NCBI RefSeq assembly: GCF_021088345.1 | Contig: NZ_CP088156.1 | Coordinates: 558,001-622,000, forward strand | Origin: Bradyrhizobium ontarionense | Lineage (GTDB): Bacteria; Pseudomonadota; Alphaproteobacteria; Rhizobiales; Xanthobacteraceae | Length of the DNA: 64,000 nt | Direction of reading: 5' to 3' | Shown: one piece after another, positions 1-9,684 of the stretch | Layout of the letters: each line of letters begins with the position of its first letter | Numbering within the stretch: the stretch's first letter is position 1 | Notes under the pieces: model-generated | The model's database searches: none | What the model was told of the DNA's origin: nothing | Seen by the model: only the letters and a program-made list of their open reading frames with translations | Translations under genes and position numbers: made by a program

Positions 1-314
1 GGGCCCCAGTCCTGCGACCAGCGGCTCAGATAGACCTCCTGGTACACGCGCTCGATCAGGGCCTCCTTGCTGGGAAAGTGCCGATAGATCGCCGAGTGCG
101 CGATGCCCATGCGCTTGGCCAGTTCCCTCGTCTGGCCCTCGAAGCCGCGCTCCGCGAAGAAGCGGATTGCTTCATCGAGGATCAGCCGCTCGCGGTCGGC
201 CGCGCGCATGTTGCGACGCCGTCCCTGCGGCAGAACCCTGGGCTTCGACGTCCGTCGAGGTCGGCGACGGCCGGCGGCCTCGTTCACGCGTGCTGTCTTG
301 GTGGTCTTGGCCAT
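1..314 (-). CDS. TetR-family transcriptional regulator, C-terminus cut off by window edge
   Basis: The minus-strand frame opens with an ATG at 314 and runs off the window start, so about 104 N-terminal residues are visible. After a basic leader of about 35 residues there is a typical TetR helix-turn-helix: ILDEAIRFFAERGF, then TRELAKRMGIAHSAIYRHFPSKEALI. The ligand-binding domain lies outside the window. The gene is divergent from the molybdenum hydroxylase operon that starts at 487, so it probably represses that operon. A 13-bp inverted repeat in the shared intergenic region is a candidate operator. Confidence 0.85.
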   Translation of the reverse strand, partial: MAKTTKTARVNEAAGRRRPRRTSKPRVLPQGRRRNMRAADRERLILDEAIRFFAERGFEGQTRELAKRMGIAHSAIYRHFPSKEALIERVYQEVYLSRWSQDWG

Positions 315-362
315 GCCCTGAATCGATCGCAACGCAACGACAGTGCTTCAAATAGCGGAAAG

Positions 363-447
363 CAGATTTGTGACCAAACGTTCATTTGCGGTTGACCGGA
401 GCGGGCAGGCCGTGCAAATCTTTTGAGACCAGATGGTCACAAATCTG
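363..447. promoter_or_regulatory. Divergent control region with a 13-bp perfect inverted repeat
   Basis: CAGATTTGTGACC at 363-375 is repeated in inverted orientation (GGTCACAAATCTG) at 435-447, with 59 bases between the arms. It lies between the divergent TetR gene and the hydroxylase operon. The arms could be two operator sites for the TetR protein or one looped site. The assignment rests on position and symmetry only. Confidence 0.45.
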
Positions 448-486
448 GCCATTCGGGCCGATGAGCCCTGGAATGAGGAAACGGCG

Positions 487-1347
487 ATGAAAGCGAGGGC
501 TTTCAGCTATTTTCGTGCCGGTACGATCGAAGAAGCGCTGGATACTCACGCGCGGGCCGGCGACGATGCGCGCTTCATTGCCGGCGGACAGAGCCTGGTG
601 CCCGCGCTTGCGCTGCGGTTGCAGGCGCCGCGGCTGCTGATCGACATCAACCACATCGACGACCTCAGGGGCGTGCGTTGCGAGGGCGAGTGGCTGCGGA
701 TCGGCGCCTTGACGCGGCATTGCGAGATGTTGACCGAGCCGCTCATCACCGAGTTCGCACCGTTGCTGCGGGCGGCGGCACCGTTCGTGGCGCATCCCGC
801 CATTCGCAATCGCGGCACGCTTGGCGGCAGCGTCGCGCTGGCCGACCCGGCGTCCGAGTTTCCTGCCATGATGCTGGCGCTCGATGCCGAGATCGAAATT
901 GCGGGCGCCTCCGGACGGCGCCGTGTCCGGGCCGACGACTTCTTCGTCGATCTGTTCGAAACCGCAGTCGGGCCGGGCGAGCTCGTGACGGCGATTTTCG
1001 TGCCGCTGTTCCGCAGCAACCAGCGCGTCTGCTTCGACGAGCTGGCCCGCCGTCGCGGCGACTATGCGCTGGTCGGCTGCGGCATGCTGGCGACCTGCAA
1101 GGACGGTGTGATCGAGGCCATCCGCATGGCGTTCTTTTCGGTCGGCAACGTGCCGACCCGCGCCAGGACGGCGGAGGCCGTGCTGAGCGGTGTCCGTATC
1201 GATGCCGAGCGGATCGCGACAGCGCAGGCCGCGCTCGACGGCGATCTCGCGCCGCCCGAGAGCGATGAGGTGCCGCCGGCCATGCGCCTGCATCTCGCGC
1301 GGGTGCTGCTCGGTCGGATGCTGGGACGGCTGGGCGAGGCGGCATGA
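487..1347 (+). CDS. FAD-binding subunit of a xanthine dehydrogenase/CO dehydrogenase-family hydroxylase (CoxM type)
   Basis: This 286-residue protein is the medium, flavin-carrying subunit of a molybdenum hydroxylase. It passes electrons from the iron-sulfur subunit to FAD and on to an acceptor. The family FAD motif is seen as FIAGGQSLVPALALR near residue 35, followed by the second FAD-contact motif (IRNRGTLGGSVALADPASE) near residue 105. The C-terminal CO-dehydrogenase flavoprotein domain follows. I chose ATG 487 because GAGGA lies 7 bases upstream; an in-frame ATG at 433 has no ribosome site. It overlaps the 2Fe-2S gene by 4 bases. The substrate of the enzyme is unknown. Confidence 0.9.
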   Translation: MKARAFSYFRAGTIEEALDTHARAGDDARFIAGGQSLVPALALRLQAPRLLIDINHIDDLRGVRCEGEWLRIGALTRHCEMLTEPLITEFAPLLRAAAPFVAHPAIRNRGTLGGSVALADPASEFPAMMLALDAEIEIAGASGRRRVRADDFFVDLFETAVGPGELVTAIFVPLFRSNQRVCFDELARRRGDYALVGCGMLATCKDGVIEAIRMAFFSVGNVPTRARTAEAVLSGVRIDAERIATAQAALDGDLAPPESDEVPPAMRLHLARVLLGRMLGRLGEAA

Positions 1348-1874
1348 GCAGCGATATCGACGAGGCCGAGGAGGCGGTGCGGGTCCGCTTCATCGTCAAC
1401 GGCAGCAAGGTCACCTGCGCGGTCGCGCCGCGTGACACGCTGGTTGATTGCCTGCGCAACTCACTCGAATTGACCGGGACACATGCCGGTTGCGAAATGG
1501 GGGCCTGCGGCGCCTGCCTGGTGCAGCTCGATGGACGCGCCGTGCACGCTTGCCTGATGTTCGCCGTGCAGGCCGACGGCGCGCGGGTCGACACCATCGA
1601 GGGGTTGTCCGAAAGCGGCGCCATCGCCGACCTGCAAGCGGAGTTTCATCGGCGCAACGCGCTGCAGTGCGGGTTCTGCACGCCGGGCATGCTGATCAAC
1701 GCCCACGAGCTGCTGGCCCGCGTCGCCGAGCCGAGCCGCGAGGCCATCCGCGATGCGCTCTCCGGAAATTTCTGCCGCTGCACCGGCTACGAGGCGATCA
1801 TCGATGCCATCGCTGCGGTGGCCGAGGCCCGCGTGGACCGGGCGGCGCAGGAGCGGGAGGCCGCGTCCCGATGA
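1344..1874 (+). CDS. (2Fe-2S)-binding subunit of the molybdenum hydroxylase (CoxS type)
   Basis: This 176-residue small subunit carries two [2Fe-2S] clusters. The N-terminal plant-ferredoxin-type cluster site is GCEMGACGACLVQLDG with a further Cys in VHAC. The C-terminal all-helical cluster site is CGFCTPGM plus NFCRCTGYE. The length and cluster order match the family. It starts inside the end of the FAD subunit gene (ATGA overlap), and its stop overlaps the start of the large subunit, which indicates translational coupling of all three subunits. Confidence 0.93.
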   Translation: MSSDIDEAEEAVRVRFIVNGSKVTCAVAPRDTLVDCLRNSLELTGTHAGCEMGACGACLVQLDGRAVHACLMFAVQADGARVDTIEGLSESGAIADLQAEFHRRNALQCGFCTPGMLINAHELLARVAEPSREAIRDALSGNFCRCTGYEAIIDAIAAVAEARVDRAAQEREAASR

Positions 1875-4246
1875 GTGCACCTCTCACCTCGCTCGATCGT
1901 CCGAACTCCTATATCGGTCGCGCCGTGCCGCGTCCCAACGCGAAGCGTTTGCTTGCCGGCCGCGGCCGATACGTTACGGACATCCGTCTGCCGCGCATGC
2001 TGCATGCCGCATTCCTGCGCAGCCCGTATGCGCATGCGCGCATCGTCGCCATCGACACCGGGCAGGCCCGTGCGCTCGCCGGCGTTCATCTGGTCGCCGC
2101 CGGCACGGATATCGCGAAGGTCTGCACGCCGTGGACCGGCACGCTCGATCATTTCAAGGGCATGACCTCGGAGCCGCAGTTGCCGCTGCCGCTCGACCGT
2201 GTGGTCTGGGCCGGGCAGGCGGTCGTCGCCGTGGTCGCCGAGAGCCGGGCGATCGCCGAGGATGCGCTGGAGCTGATCTCGGTCGACTATGAAGAGCTGC
2301 CTGCGGTGGTCGATCTGGATGCCGCGCGCCAGCCCGGCACGCCGCGCGTCAATCCGGCTGGACAGTCCAACATCTGCTTCCGCACCCAGCTCGACAGCGG
2401 CGGTGTGGATGAAGCCTTTGCGGCCGCCGCGCATGTGATCGAGCAGGAGTTCAGCTTCGGCCGTCACACGCCTGTCACGCTCGAGCCGCGGGCCATCGTC
2501 GCGGATTACGATCCCGAGGCCGGCATGCTGACCGTGCATCACGCCACGCAGACGCCGTATCAGTTCCAGGATCTCTACGCCCGTCACTATGGCATTCCGG
2601 AAGCGCGCGTGCGCGTGATCGCGCCGGACATCGGCGGCTCGTTCGGGCTGAAGCTGCACGTCTATCACGAGGACATGGCGGTGGTCGGCCTCTCGATGCT
2701 GCTCGGCCGTCCCGTGAAATTCGTCGCTGACCGCATCGAGTCGTTCGTCTCGGACATCCACGCGCGCGATCACCGCGTCCGCGCCCGGATGGCGGTCGAT
2801 GCTGATGGCAAGATCCTCGCGATGGACGTCCACGACGCCACGGCCATCGGCGCCTTCTCGACCTATCCGCGCACCAGCGTGGTCGAAGGCAACCAGGTGA
2901 TCCGCCTGATCGGCGCGCCCTATGATTTCAAGTCCTATCGGGCGGCGCTTGAGGTCGTGTTCCAGAACAAGGTGCAGACCAGCCAGTATCGTGCGGTCGG
3001 ACATCCCATTGCCTGCGCGGTGACCGAGCGGATGGTCGATCTCGCCGCTGCCAGCGTCGGCCTCGATCCCTTCGCGATCCGGGCCCGGAACGTCATCCCC
3101 GATGATGCCTATCCGACGGCGTCGCCGACCGGCTACAAGTTCGAGGCACTGTCGCACCAGGTCTGCCTGCAGCGGTTGCATGAGATCATGAACTACGATG
3201 CGCTGCGCGCCGAGCAGGCTGAGTTGCGTCAGCGCGGCATCCATCGCGGCATCGGCATTGCGACCTTCGTCGAGATCACCAATCCGAGCCCGGCCTTCTA
3301 TGGCGTCGGCGGCGCGCGCATTTCGTCCCAGGACGGTGCGACCATCAGCCTCACGCCTTCGGGCGAGGTGCGATGCGCGATCTCAGTTACTGAGCAGGGG
3401 CAGGGGACCGAGGCGATCATCAGCCAGATCGTCGCCGACCAGCTCGGCCTCGCCCAGGAGCATGTCAAGGTCATCACCGGGGATACCGAGGTCACGCCGC
3501 ATGGCGGCGCGACCTGGGCTTGCCGCGGTGCCGGCATCGGCGGCGAGACCGCGCTGCAGGCCGCGCGAAAGCTCAAGGCGAACATCCTGGAGATCGCGGC
3601 GCTGGTGCTGCAGGAGCAGCCGGCGGCGCTCGACATCATCGACGGCGAGGTCGTCAACGCCGCGACGCGGCAGCCGCGCCTGGCCATCGCCGAGATCGCG
3701 CGGATCGCCTATTTCCGCTCCGATACGTTGCCGCCGGGCACCCAGGCACAACTCACGGTTAGTCATCATTTCGCGCCACAAGGCTATCCTTTCGCCTTTA
3801 CCAATGGGATACAGGGCTGCTACGTCGAGGTCGACGTCGACACCGGATTCATCAAGTTGCTGAAGCATTTCGTCGTCGAGGATTGCGGCCGCATCATCAA
3901 TCCGATGCTCGTCGACGAGCAGGTGCGCGGCGGCGTCGTCCAGGGGCTTGGGGCCGCGCTGTTCGAGGAATGCCGCTACGGCGAGACCGGTCAGTTGCTC
4001 AACGGATCGCTCGCCGACTATCTCGTGCCGATGGCGATGGAGATGCCCGACATCGTGATCGCGCATGTCGAGACGCCGACGGCCGACACCGCGCTCGGCG
4101 CCAAGGGCTGCGGCGAAGCCGGGACCGCCGCGGCATCGGCCTGCGTCCTCAATGCGGTCAATGATGCACTCGCGCCATTTTGTGCATCCATCAATGCCGT
4201 TCCGATCACGCCCGCGCGGGTGCTCGAAGCGCTCGGGCGATTTTGA
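1871..4246 (+). CDS. Molybdopterin-binding large subunit of a xanthine dehydrogenase-family hydroxylase (CoxL-like)
   Basis: This 791-residue catalytic subunit should bind the Mo-molybdopterin cofactor and hydroxylate an unidentified substrate. The aldehyde oxidase a/b hammerhead domain is at the N-terminus (RPNAKRLLAGRGRYVTDI), and GGSFGLKLHVYHED and GCGEAGTAAA, with the family's catalytic Glu, are present. The active-site loop reads SQYRAVGHP rather than the AYRCSFR of true CO dehydrogenase, so it is not a CO dehydrogenase. ATG 1871 overlaps the 2Fe-2S gene stop. A longer open frame extends upstream to 1448 but only shadows the small subunit. The transporter genes follow after 24 bases. Confidence 0.9.
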   Translation: MSAPLTSLDRPNSYIGRAVPRPNAKRLLAGRGRYVTDIRLPRMLHAAFLRSPYAHARIVAIDTGQARALAGVHLVAAGTDIAKVCTPWTGTLDHFKGMTSEPQLPLPLDRVVWAGQAVVAVVAESRAIAEDALELISVDYEELPAVVDLDAARQPGTPRVNPAGQSNICFRTQLDSGGVDEAFAAAAHVIEQEFSFGRHTPVTLEPRAIVADYDPEAGMLTVHHATQTPYQFQDLYARHYGIPEARVRVIAPDIGGSFGLKLHVYHEDMAVVGLSMLLGRPVKFVADRIESFVSDIHARDHRVRARMAVDADGKILAMDVHDATAIGAFSTYPRTSVVEGNQVIRLIGAPYDFKSYRAALEVVFQNKVQTSQYRAVGHPIACAVTERMVDLAAASVGLDPFAIRARNVIPDDAYPTASPTGYKFEALSHQVCLQRLHEIMNYDALRAEQAELRQRGIHRGIGIATFVEITNPSPAFYGVGGARISSQDGATISLTPSGEVRCAISVTEQGQGTEAIISQIVADQLGLAQEHVKVITGDTEVTPHGGATWACRGAGIGGETALQAARKLKANILEIAALVLQEQPAALDIIDGEVVNAATRQPRLAIAEIARIAYFRSDTLPPGTQAQLTVSHHFAPQGYPFAFTNGIQGCYVEVDVDTGFIKLLKHFVVEDCGRIINPMLVDEQVRGGVVQGLGAALFEECRYGETGQLLNGSLADYLVPMAMEMPDIVIAHVETPTADTALGAKGCGEAGTAAASACVLNAVNDALAPFCASINAVPITPARVLEALGRF

Positions 4247-4270
4247 GACACATCATTCAGGGAGAACATC

Positions 4271-5521
4271 ATGCCAAGGCGCGACACGAAGCTGCGACGG
4301 ACGGGAGTGTCCCGGCGAACGGCGCTCATGGGAATGTCGGCAGGTCTCGCCAGCCTCGCAATGCCGCGCCTGGGACGTGCGGCGGATGACACCATCCGCA
4401 TCGGCTTTCCGACGCCGCTCACCGGCCCATTCGCGGCGGAAGCCCGTGACCAGGTCAAATGCGCCGAGCTGGCCGTCAAGCTGGTCAATGACAAGGGCGG
4501 CGTCGCCGGCCGCAAGGTCGAGCTGCTGGTGCGCGACGACAAGCTCAATGCCGGCGAGGCGGCGACGCGGACGCTCGAGCTGATCGAGAAGGACAAGGTT
4601 CATGCCGTCGTCGGCGCGCTCTCCAGCGCGGTCCAGCTTGCGGTCAACGAGGTCACCCGCGCGCGCAGCGTGATCTACGTGTCGATCAGCCAGTCCGACA
4701 CGATCAACGAGGCCAAGGATTTCAGCAAATACACCTTCCACGAGGCGCTGAATCCGCACATGACGACGGGGGCTGTGGCACGTCAGACCATGAAGAAGGG
4801 CATGAAGGTCGCCCATCTCGTGGCCGACTACGCCTATGGTCATGAGATGCTGCGCGGCTTCAAGCGCGCGCAGGGCACCATCGGCGCCGAGACCGTCGGC
4901 GAGATCCTGCATCCATTCGGTGCCGCCGACTATTCGACCTTCATGCCGCGCCTGATGTCGCTGCGACCGGACGTGCTGTGCATCAGCAATTTCGGCCGCG
5001 ACCAGGCCAATGCGATCAAGCAGGCGGTCGATTTCGGCATCAAGCAGCAGATGAAGATCGTGGTGCCCGTGATCCTGCACAATCAGCGCCTGGCGGTCGG
5101 TCCCGACGTGTTCGAGGGTGTCGTCGGCGGCGCCAATTACTATTGGGGGCTGGAGACACAGAACAAGACGGCGGCCGAGTTCAACGCGGCGTTCAGGGCC
5201 GCCAATGGCGGCGCGATCCCGACCGATTACGGCGCCTATGGCTATTCCGGCGTCGGCTCGCTGCTGCAGGCCATGCAGGCCGCGGGTGGTACCGACACCG
5301 ACAAGGTGATCGCCGCCCTGGAGGCGCTCAAATACGACCTGACCAAAGGGCCGCAGCAATATCGCAAATGCGACCACCAATCGGTGCAGTCGGTGCTGGT
5401 GCTGGAGTCCAAGAAGAAGTCGGCGATGGCCAACGACAACGATCTGTTCGCGATCGTAGCCAGCGATGCCGGCACCGAAGACCTGCTGCGAAGCTGCAGC
5501 GAGCTCGGCCACCCGACCTGA
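4271..5521 (+). CDS. Branched-chain-type ABC transporter substrate-binding protein with Tat signal
   Basis: This 416-residue periplasmic receptor belongs to the Leu/Ile/Val-binding (type I) family. It begins with a twin-arginine export signal (SRRTALMGM, hydrophobic stretch, then GRA before ADDTIRIG). The mature start, IRIGFPTPLTGPFA, and DDKLNAGEAATRTLELIEKDKVHAVVG are characteristic. Tat export suggests folding before export. It sits 24 bases after the molybdenum hydroxylase and begins a complete Liv-type set, so it probably delivers the hydroxylase's substrate. Its real ligand cannot be read from sequence. Confidence 0.88.
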   Translation: MPRRDTKLRRTGVSRRTALMGMSAGLASLAMPRLGRAADDTIRIGFPTPLTGPFAAEARDQVKCAELAVKLVNDKGGVAGRKVELLVRDDKLNAGEAATRTLELIEKDKVHAVVGALSSAVQLAVNEVTRARSVIYVSISQSDTINEAKDFSKYTFHEALNPHMTTGAVARQTMKKGMKVAHLVADYAYGHEMLRGFKRAQGTIGAETVGEILHPFGAADYSTFMPRLMSLRPDVLCISNFGRDQANAIKQAVDFGIKQQMKIVVPVILHNQRLAVGPDVFEGVVGGANYYWGLETQNKTAAEFNAAFRAANGGAIPTDYGAYGYSGVGSLLQAMQAAGGTDTDKVIAALEALKYDLTKGPQQYRKCDHQSVQSVLVLESKKKSAMANDNDLFAIVASDAGTEDLLRSCSELGHPT

Positions 5522-5534
5522 TCCGCGTTGTCGC

Positions 5535-6407
5535 ATGGACCTCTCGCTGATCATCATGCAGCTGTTTTCAGGCATCGCCCTCGGGGCGGTGCTGGTGATC
5601 ACCGCGCTTGGCCTGACCATCGTGTTTGGCATGCTGGGCGTGGTCAATTTCGCCCATGGCGCTCTGTTCATGATCGGAGCCTATGCCGGGCTGTATCTGG
5701 CATCGCTGACCGGGAGCTTCTGGTGGGGGCTGCTGCTCGCACCCGTGCTGGTCGGCGCATTCGGCATGCTGATCGAGTTCGTGCTGGTCCGGCGCCTGTA
5801 CGGCCGTTCGATCGATGATCCGCTGCTGCTGACCTTCGGGCTCAGCTATATCCTGGTCGAGGGCGTGCGCATCGTGTTCGGCAGCGACGGCATTCCGTTT
5901 CCGACGCCGTCGCAGCTGGTCGGCGTCGTCGATCTCGGCGTCGGCTTCTTTCCCAAATATCGTTTGTTCGTGATCGCGCTGGTTGCCGTCGTGCTGGTGG
6001 TGCTCTGGCTGATGCTGGAAAAGACCCGCGTCGGTCTCATCGTCCGCGCCGGCGCGCGCGACCCGATGATCATGCGCGTGCTCGGCGTCGACATCGGCAA
6101 GGTCTGGCTCGCGATCTTCGGCCTCGGCGTCGGCCTCGCCGCGCTCGGCGGCGTGCTGGCCGGGCCGATGCGCAGCGTCAACCCGGAGATGGGAACGCTG
6201 GTGCTCGCGGAAGCGTTCGTCGTCACCGTGATCGGCGGTCTCGGCTCGATCGTCGGCGCCGTCGTGGCCGGACTGATGGTCGGAATCTGCATCAGCATGG
6301 TGGCGCTGTTCGCGCCCGAGATGGCCACCATCGTGATGTTCGCGTTGATGGCGGCCGTGCTGCTGGTCCGGCCGCAGGGCCTGTTCGGCCTCAAGGGGAG
6401 AGCGTGA
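5535..6407 (+). CDS. Branched-chain-type ABC transporter permease (LivH-like)
   Basis: This 290-residue inner-membrane permease has about eight hydrophobic segments. The family signature NFAHGALFMIGAYAGLY is near residue 38, and GGLGSIVGAVVAGLMVG near residue 235 is the usual coupling-loop region. The ATG at 5535 lies 13 bases after the receptor gene's stop and matches normal LivH N-termini. Its stop overlaps the start of the LivM-type gene. Confidence 0.9.
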   Translation: MDLSLIIMQLFSGIALGAVLVITALGLTIVFGMLGVVNFAHGALFMIGAYAGLYLASLTGSFWWGLLLAPVLVGAFGMLIEFVLVRRLYGRSIDDPLLLTFGLSYILVEGVRIVFGSDGIPFPTPSQLVGVVDLGVGFFPKYRLFVIALVAVVLVVLWLMLEKTRVGLIVRAGARDPMIMRVLGVDIGKVWLAIFGLGVGLAALGGVLAGPMRSVNPEMGTLVLAEAFVVTVIGGLGSIVGAVVAGLMVGICISMVALFAPEMATIVMFALMAAVLLVRPQGLFGLKGRA

Positions 6408-7408
6408 TGACGGTGCAGTCGACCGACGAAGCACCGCCGCTTCCTCATGTACAACGCCTCTTCGCGGTGCTGGCCGATCACCGCGTGCTGGTCTCGATCG
6501 TCGCACTTGCGCTGCTGCCATGGCTGCTGCCGTCGAAGGCGCTCGCGGTCAACGTCCTGATCTACGGCGTCGTGGTGATGGGCTACAATCTCTTGTTCGG
6601 CTACACCGGGCTGTTGTCGTTCGGCCACGCCGCGTTTTTTGGCACCGGCGCATATCTGGCCGGCATCGCCATCGGCCGCTGGGGGCTGCCATGGTTTGCC
6701 GCCGTGCCGCTCGCGGTCGCCTGCAGCACGATTCTCGGAGCTGTGATCGGCACGATCTCGACGCGCACCCGCGGCATCTATTTCTCGATGGTGACGCTCG
6801 CGCTCGCGCAATTGGTCTATTACGTGGCGTTGCAGGCCTCGTCTTTCACCGGCGGCGAGAACGGGCTGCGCGGCTTCACGGTCGATCACATCAATCTGCT
6901 CGGTGTGCAGCTCAATTTCCTCGATCCGCTCAACAAATACTACGTCCTGATGGCTTTTGCGGCGGTCGCGATTTGGGTGCAGTCGCGCATCCTCAACTCG
7001 CCGTTCGGCGCGGTGATCGAAGCCATCCGGGAGAACGAGCAGCGCGCGCGGGCCTGCGGCTATGACGTCGAGCGCTGCAAGCTGATCGTGTTCATGCTGT
7101 CGGGCGCGATCTCTGCGATTGGCGGCTGCATGTCGGCGCTGCATCTGTCGATCGTTCCGCTCGACATCCTGCATTACCAGACCTCCGGCATGATCGTGAT
7201 GATGGTGCTGCTCGGTGGCGCCCGCAGCTTCTTCGGGCCGTTCATCGGCGCCGCCAGCTTCCTGATCCTGGAGGACGTCGTCTCGCTGTGGACGCCGCAT
7301 TGGCAGATCGTCGTCGGCGCCATCTTCGTCGCCTTCGTGCTGTTCCTGCCGAAGGGCATCTGGGGCACGTTCCTGGATGTGCTGCCGATCGCGAGGGAGC
7401 GGCGATGA
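6407..7408 (+). CDS. Branched-chain-type ABC transporter permease (LivM-like)
   Basis: This 333-residue second permease has the LivM pattern: GYNLLFGYTGLLSFGHAAFFGTGAY in the first half and SPFGAVIEAIRENEQRARACGYDV near residue 205. It pairs with the LivH-type subunit. The ATG at 6407 shares its A with the upstream stop codon; a GTG at 6404 is the only alternative. The 3' end overlaps the ATPase gene by 4 bases. Confidence 0.9.
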   Translation: MTVQSTDEAPPLPHVQRLFAVLADHRVLVSIVALALLPWLLPSKALAVNVLIYGVVVMGYNLLFGYTGLLSFGHAAFFGTGAYLAGIAIGRWGLPWFAAVPLAVACSTILGAVIGTISTRTRGIYFSMVTLALAQLVYYVALQASSFTGGENGLRGFTVDHINLLGVQLNFLDPLNKYYVLMAFAAVAIWVQSRILNSPFGAVIEAIRENEQRARACGYDVERCKLIVFMLSGAISAIGGCMSALHLSIVPLDILHYQTSGMIVMMVLLGGARSFFGPFIGAASFLILEDVVSLWTPHWQIVVGAIFVAFVLFLPKGIWGTFLDVLPIARERR

Positions 7409-8152
7409 CCACCGAATTGTTGCGCGCGGACGGCATCGGCCGTCGCTTCGGCGGCTTCGTCGCGCTGGAGGACATCTCCGTCTCGTTTGTGGCCGGCCAG
7501 CTGACCTCGATCATCGGTCCGAACGGCGCCGGCAAGAGCACCTTCTTCAACATCCTGTCGGGCACGCTGCCGCCGAGCAGCGGCACGCTGCGGTTCAAGG
7601 GGCGGGATCTCAACGGCCTGCCGCAGCACCGCTTCGTGCACCAGGGCATTTCGCGCTCCTATCAGATCACCAACATCTTCCCCGACCTGTCGGTGCATGA
7701 GAACGTGCGGGTGGCGGCTCAGGCGATGCGCGTGAGCTACGACATCTGGCGCAACCGGGCTGATCTCACCGAACTCGGCGAGCGCGCCGATGCGGCGCTG
7801 GCGGCCGTTGGCCTGATCGCCAAGCGCAACGAGCTCGCGAAATTCCTCGCGCATGGCCAGCAGCGCGCGCTGGAGATCGCGATCGCGCTGGTCTCCGAGC
7901 CCGAACTGCTGCTGCTTGACGAGCCGACCGCCGGCATGGGCCCGGAAGAGACCAAGGAGATGGTCGCGCTGCTCGAGCGGCTGGCCGAGCGGCGCACCGT
8001 GCTGCTGGTCGAGCACAAGATGAAGATGGTGCTCGGCCTGAGCAAGCGAGTTTTGGTGCTGCATCACGGCCGGCTGCTCGCCGATGGTGCGCCCGAGGAC
8101 ATCAGGAGCAATCCCGACGTGCGCCGGGTCTATCTGGGACAGAGTGAAGGTT

Positions 8153-8160
<8 letters not shown>
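7405..8160 (+). CDS. Branched-chain-type ABC transporter ATP-binding protein (LivG-like)
   Basis: This 251-residue ATPase carries Walker A (GPNGAGKST), a LivG-type ISRSYQITNIFPDLSV Q-loop region, and Walker B LLLLDEPTAGMGPEET. The usual LSGGQ signature is degenerate (FLAHGQQRALE), as is common in LivG proteins. ATG 7405 overlaps the LivM-type gene stop, and the gene end overlaps the LivF-type gene by 8 bases. Confidence 0.92.
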
Positions 8161-8872
<712 letters not shown>

Positions 8873-8892
8873 GGTTTCGTGGTTCGTCGGCA

Positions 8893-9684
8893 TTATGACG
8901 AGCCATCTTTCTCCAGTGCTGGCAATTCCGGTAGGCGAGCGAGGCTGACGCCGGCCGCCTGATGGCGGAACATGCGGTCGATCAGTTCGGCTGCTTGTTT
9001 CGCAGCGTCCTCCGGCGCGAGCCCGCCTTGGCGGACATTCGAAATGCAGTTGCGCTCGGAATCGACGCGGCCGCGACGCGGCATCCAGGTGAGGTAAAGA
9101 CCCAACGAATCCGCTGCACTCAGGCCCGGCCGCTCGCCGATCAGGATGATCGACGCCGACGCGCCGAACAGCTCACCGACGTGATCGGCGAGCGCAACGC
9201 GGCCCTGCGACGCCACGATGACCGGCGACAGTCGCCGCCCGGTTGCGGCCAGGCGCGGCATCAGCGCATCGAGCACGGGCAGGGCGTTGACCTGCACCGC
9301 GCGACTGCTCAGCCCGTCGGCCACCACCAGCACGATGTCGGCCGGCGCGCGCGGTTCGGACAGCAACGCTTCGGATACAGGCGAGAGCAGGCGGCCTTCG
9401 TCCGGGCGTTGCAGATAGATGCTGCGGTCGGGCGCGCGGCTGTGCACGGCCAGGGCGGGCCAGCCGCGAGCTGCCACATCGGCTGTGAACGCGTCCGCAT
9501 CGAATGGCTTCAGCACGGCATCACGCGCCTCGGCATGCGCGGCCTGGAAGCCGAGATGGGACGACGTCGGCACGCCGGGGCCGCAACGTCCCAGCGCGAT
9601 GCGCGCCTCGGTGTAGCGCGATAGCCAGGTCCAGTCGTCTAGTGACGATGTTGCGGGTGTCTTCACATCGTCCGAGTCGCTCAT
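8893..9684 (-). CDS. eutC: Ethanolamine ammonia-lyase small (light) subunit
   Basis: This 263-residue small subunit binds adenosylcobalamin together with EutB and helps convert ethanolamine to acetaldehyde and ammonia. ARIALGRCGPGVPT near residue 30 and FQAAHAEARDAV near residue 47 are typical of EutC. ATG 9684 overlaps the eutB stop (ATGA). No other eut genes (reactivase eutA, microcompartment shell, aldehyde dehydrogenase) are nearby, so this is the minimal cytosolic eutBC form. Confidence 0.93.
   Translation of the reverse strand: MSDSDDVKTPATSSLDDWTWLSRYTEARIALGRCGPGVPTSSHLGFQAAHAEARDAVLKPFDADAFTADVAARGWPALAVHSRAPDRSIYLQRPDEGRLLSPVSEALLSEPRAPADIVLVVADGLSSRAVQVNALPVLDALMPRLAATGRRLSPVIVASQGRVALADHVGELFGASASIILIGERPGLSAADSLGLYLTWMPRRGRVDSERNCISNVRQGGLAPEDAAKQAAELIDRMFRHQAAGVSLARLPELPALEKDGSS

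Noticed and set aside
1448..1870. Long N-terminal extension of the molybdenum large subunit
   Set aside because: It lies wholly over the 2Fe-2S gene in another frame and has no family similarity; ATG 1871 gives the standard start.
1871..4246. Carbon monoxide dehydrogenase large subunit
   Set aside because: The CO dehydrogenase active-site loop AYRCSFR is replaced by SQYRAVGHP.
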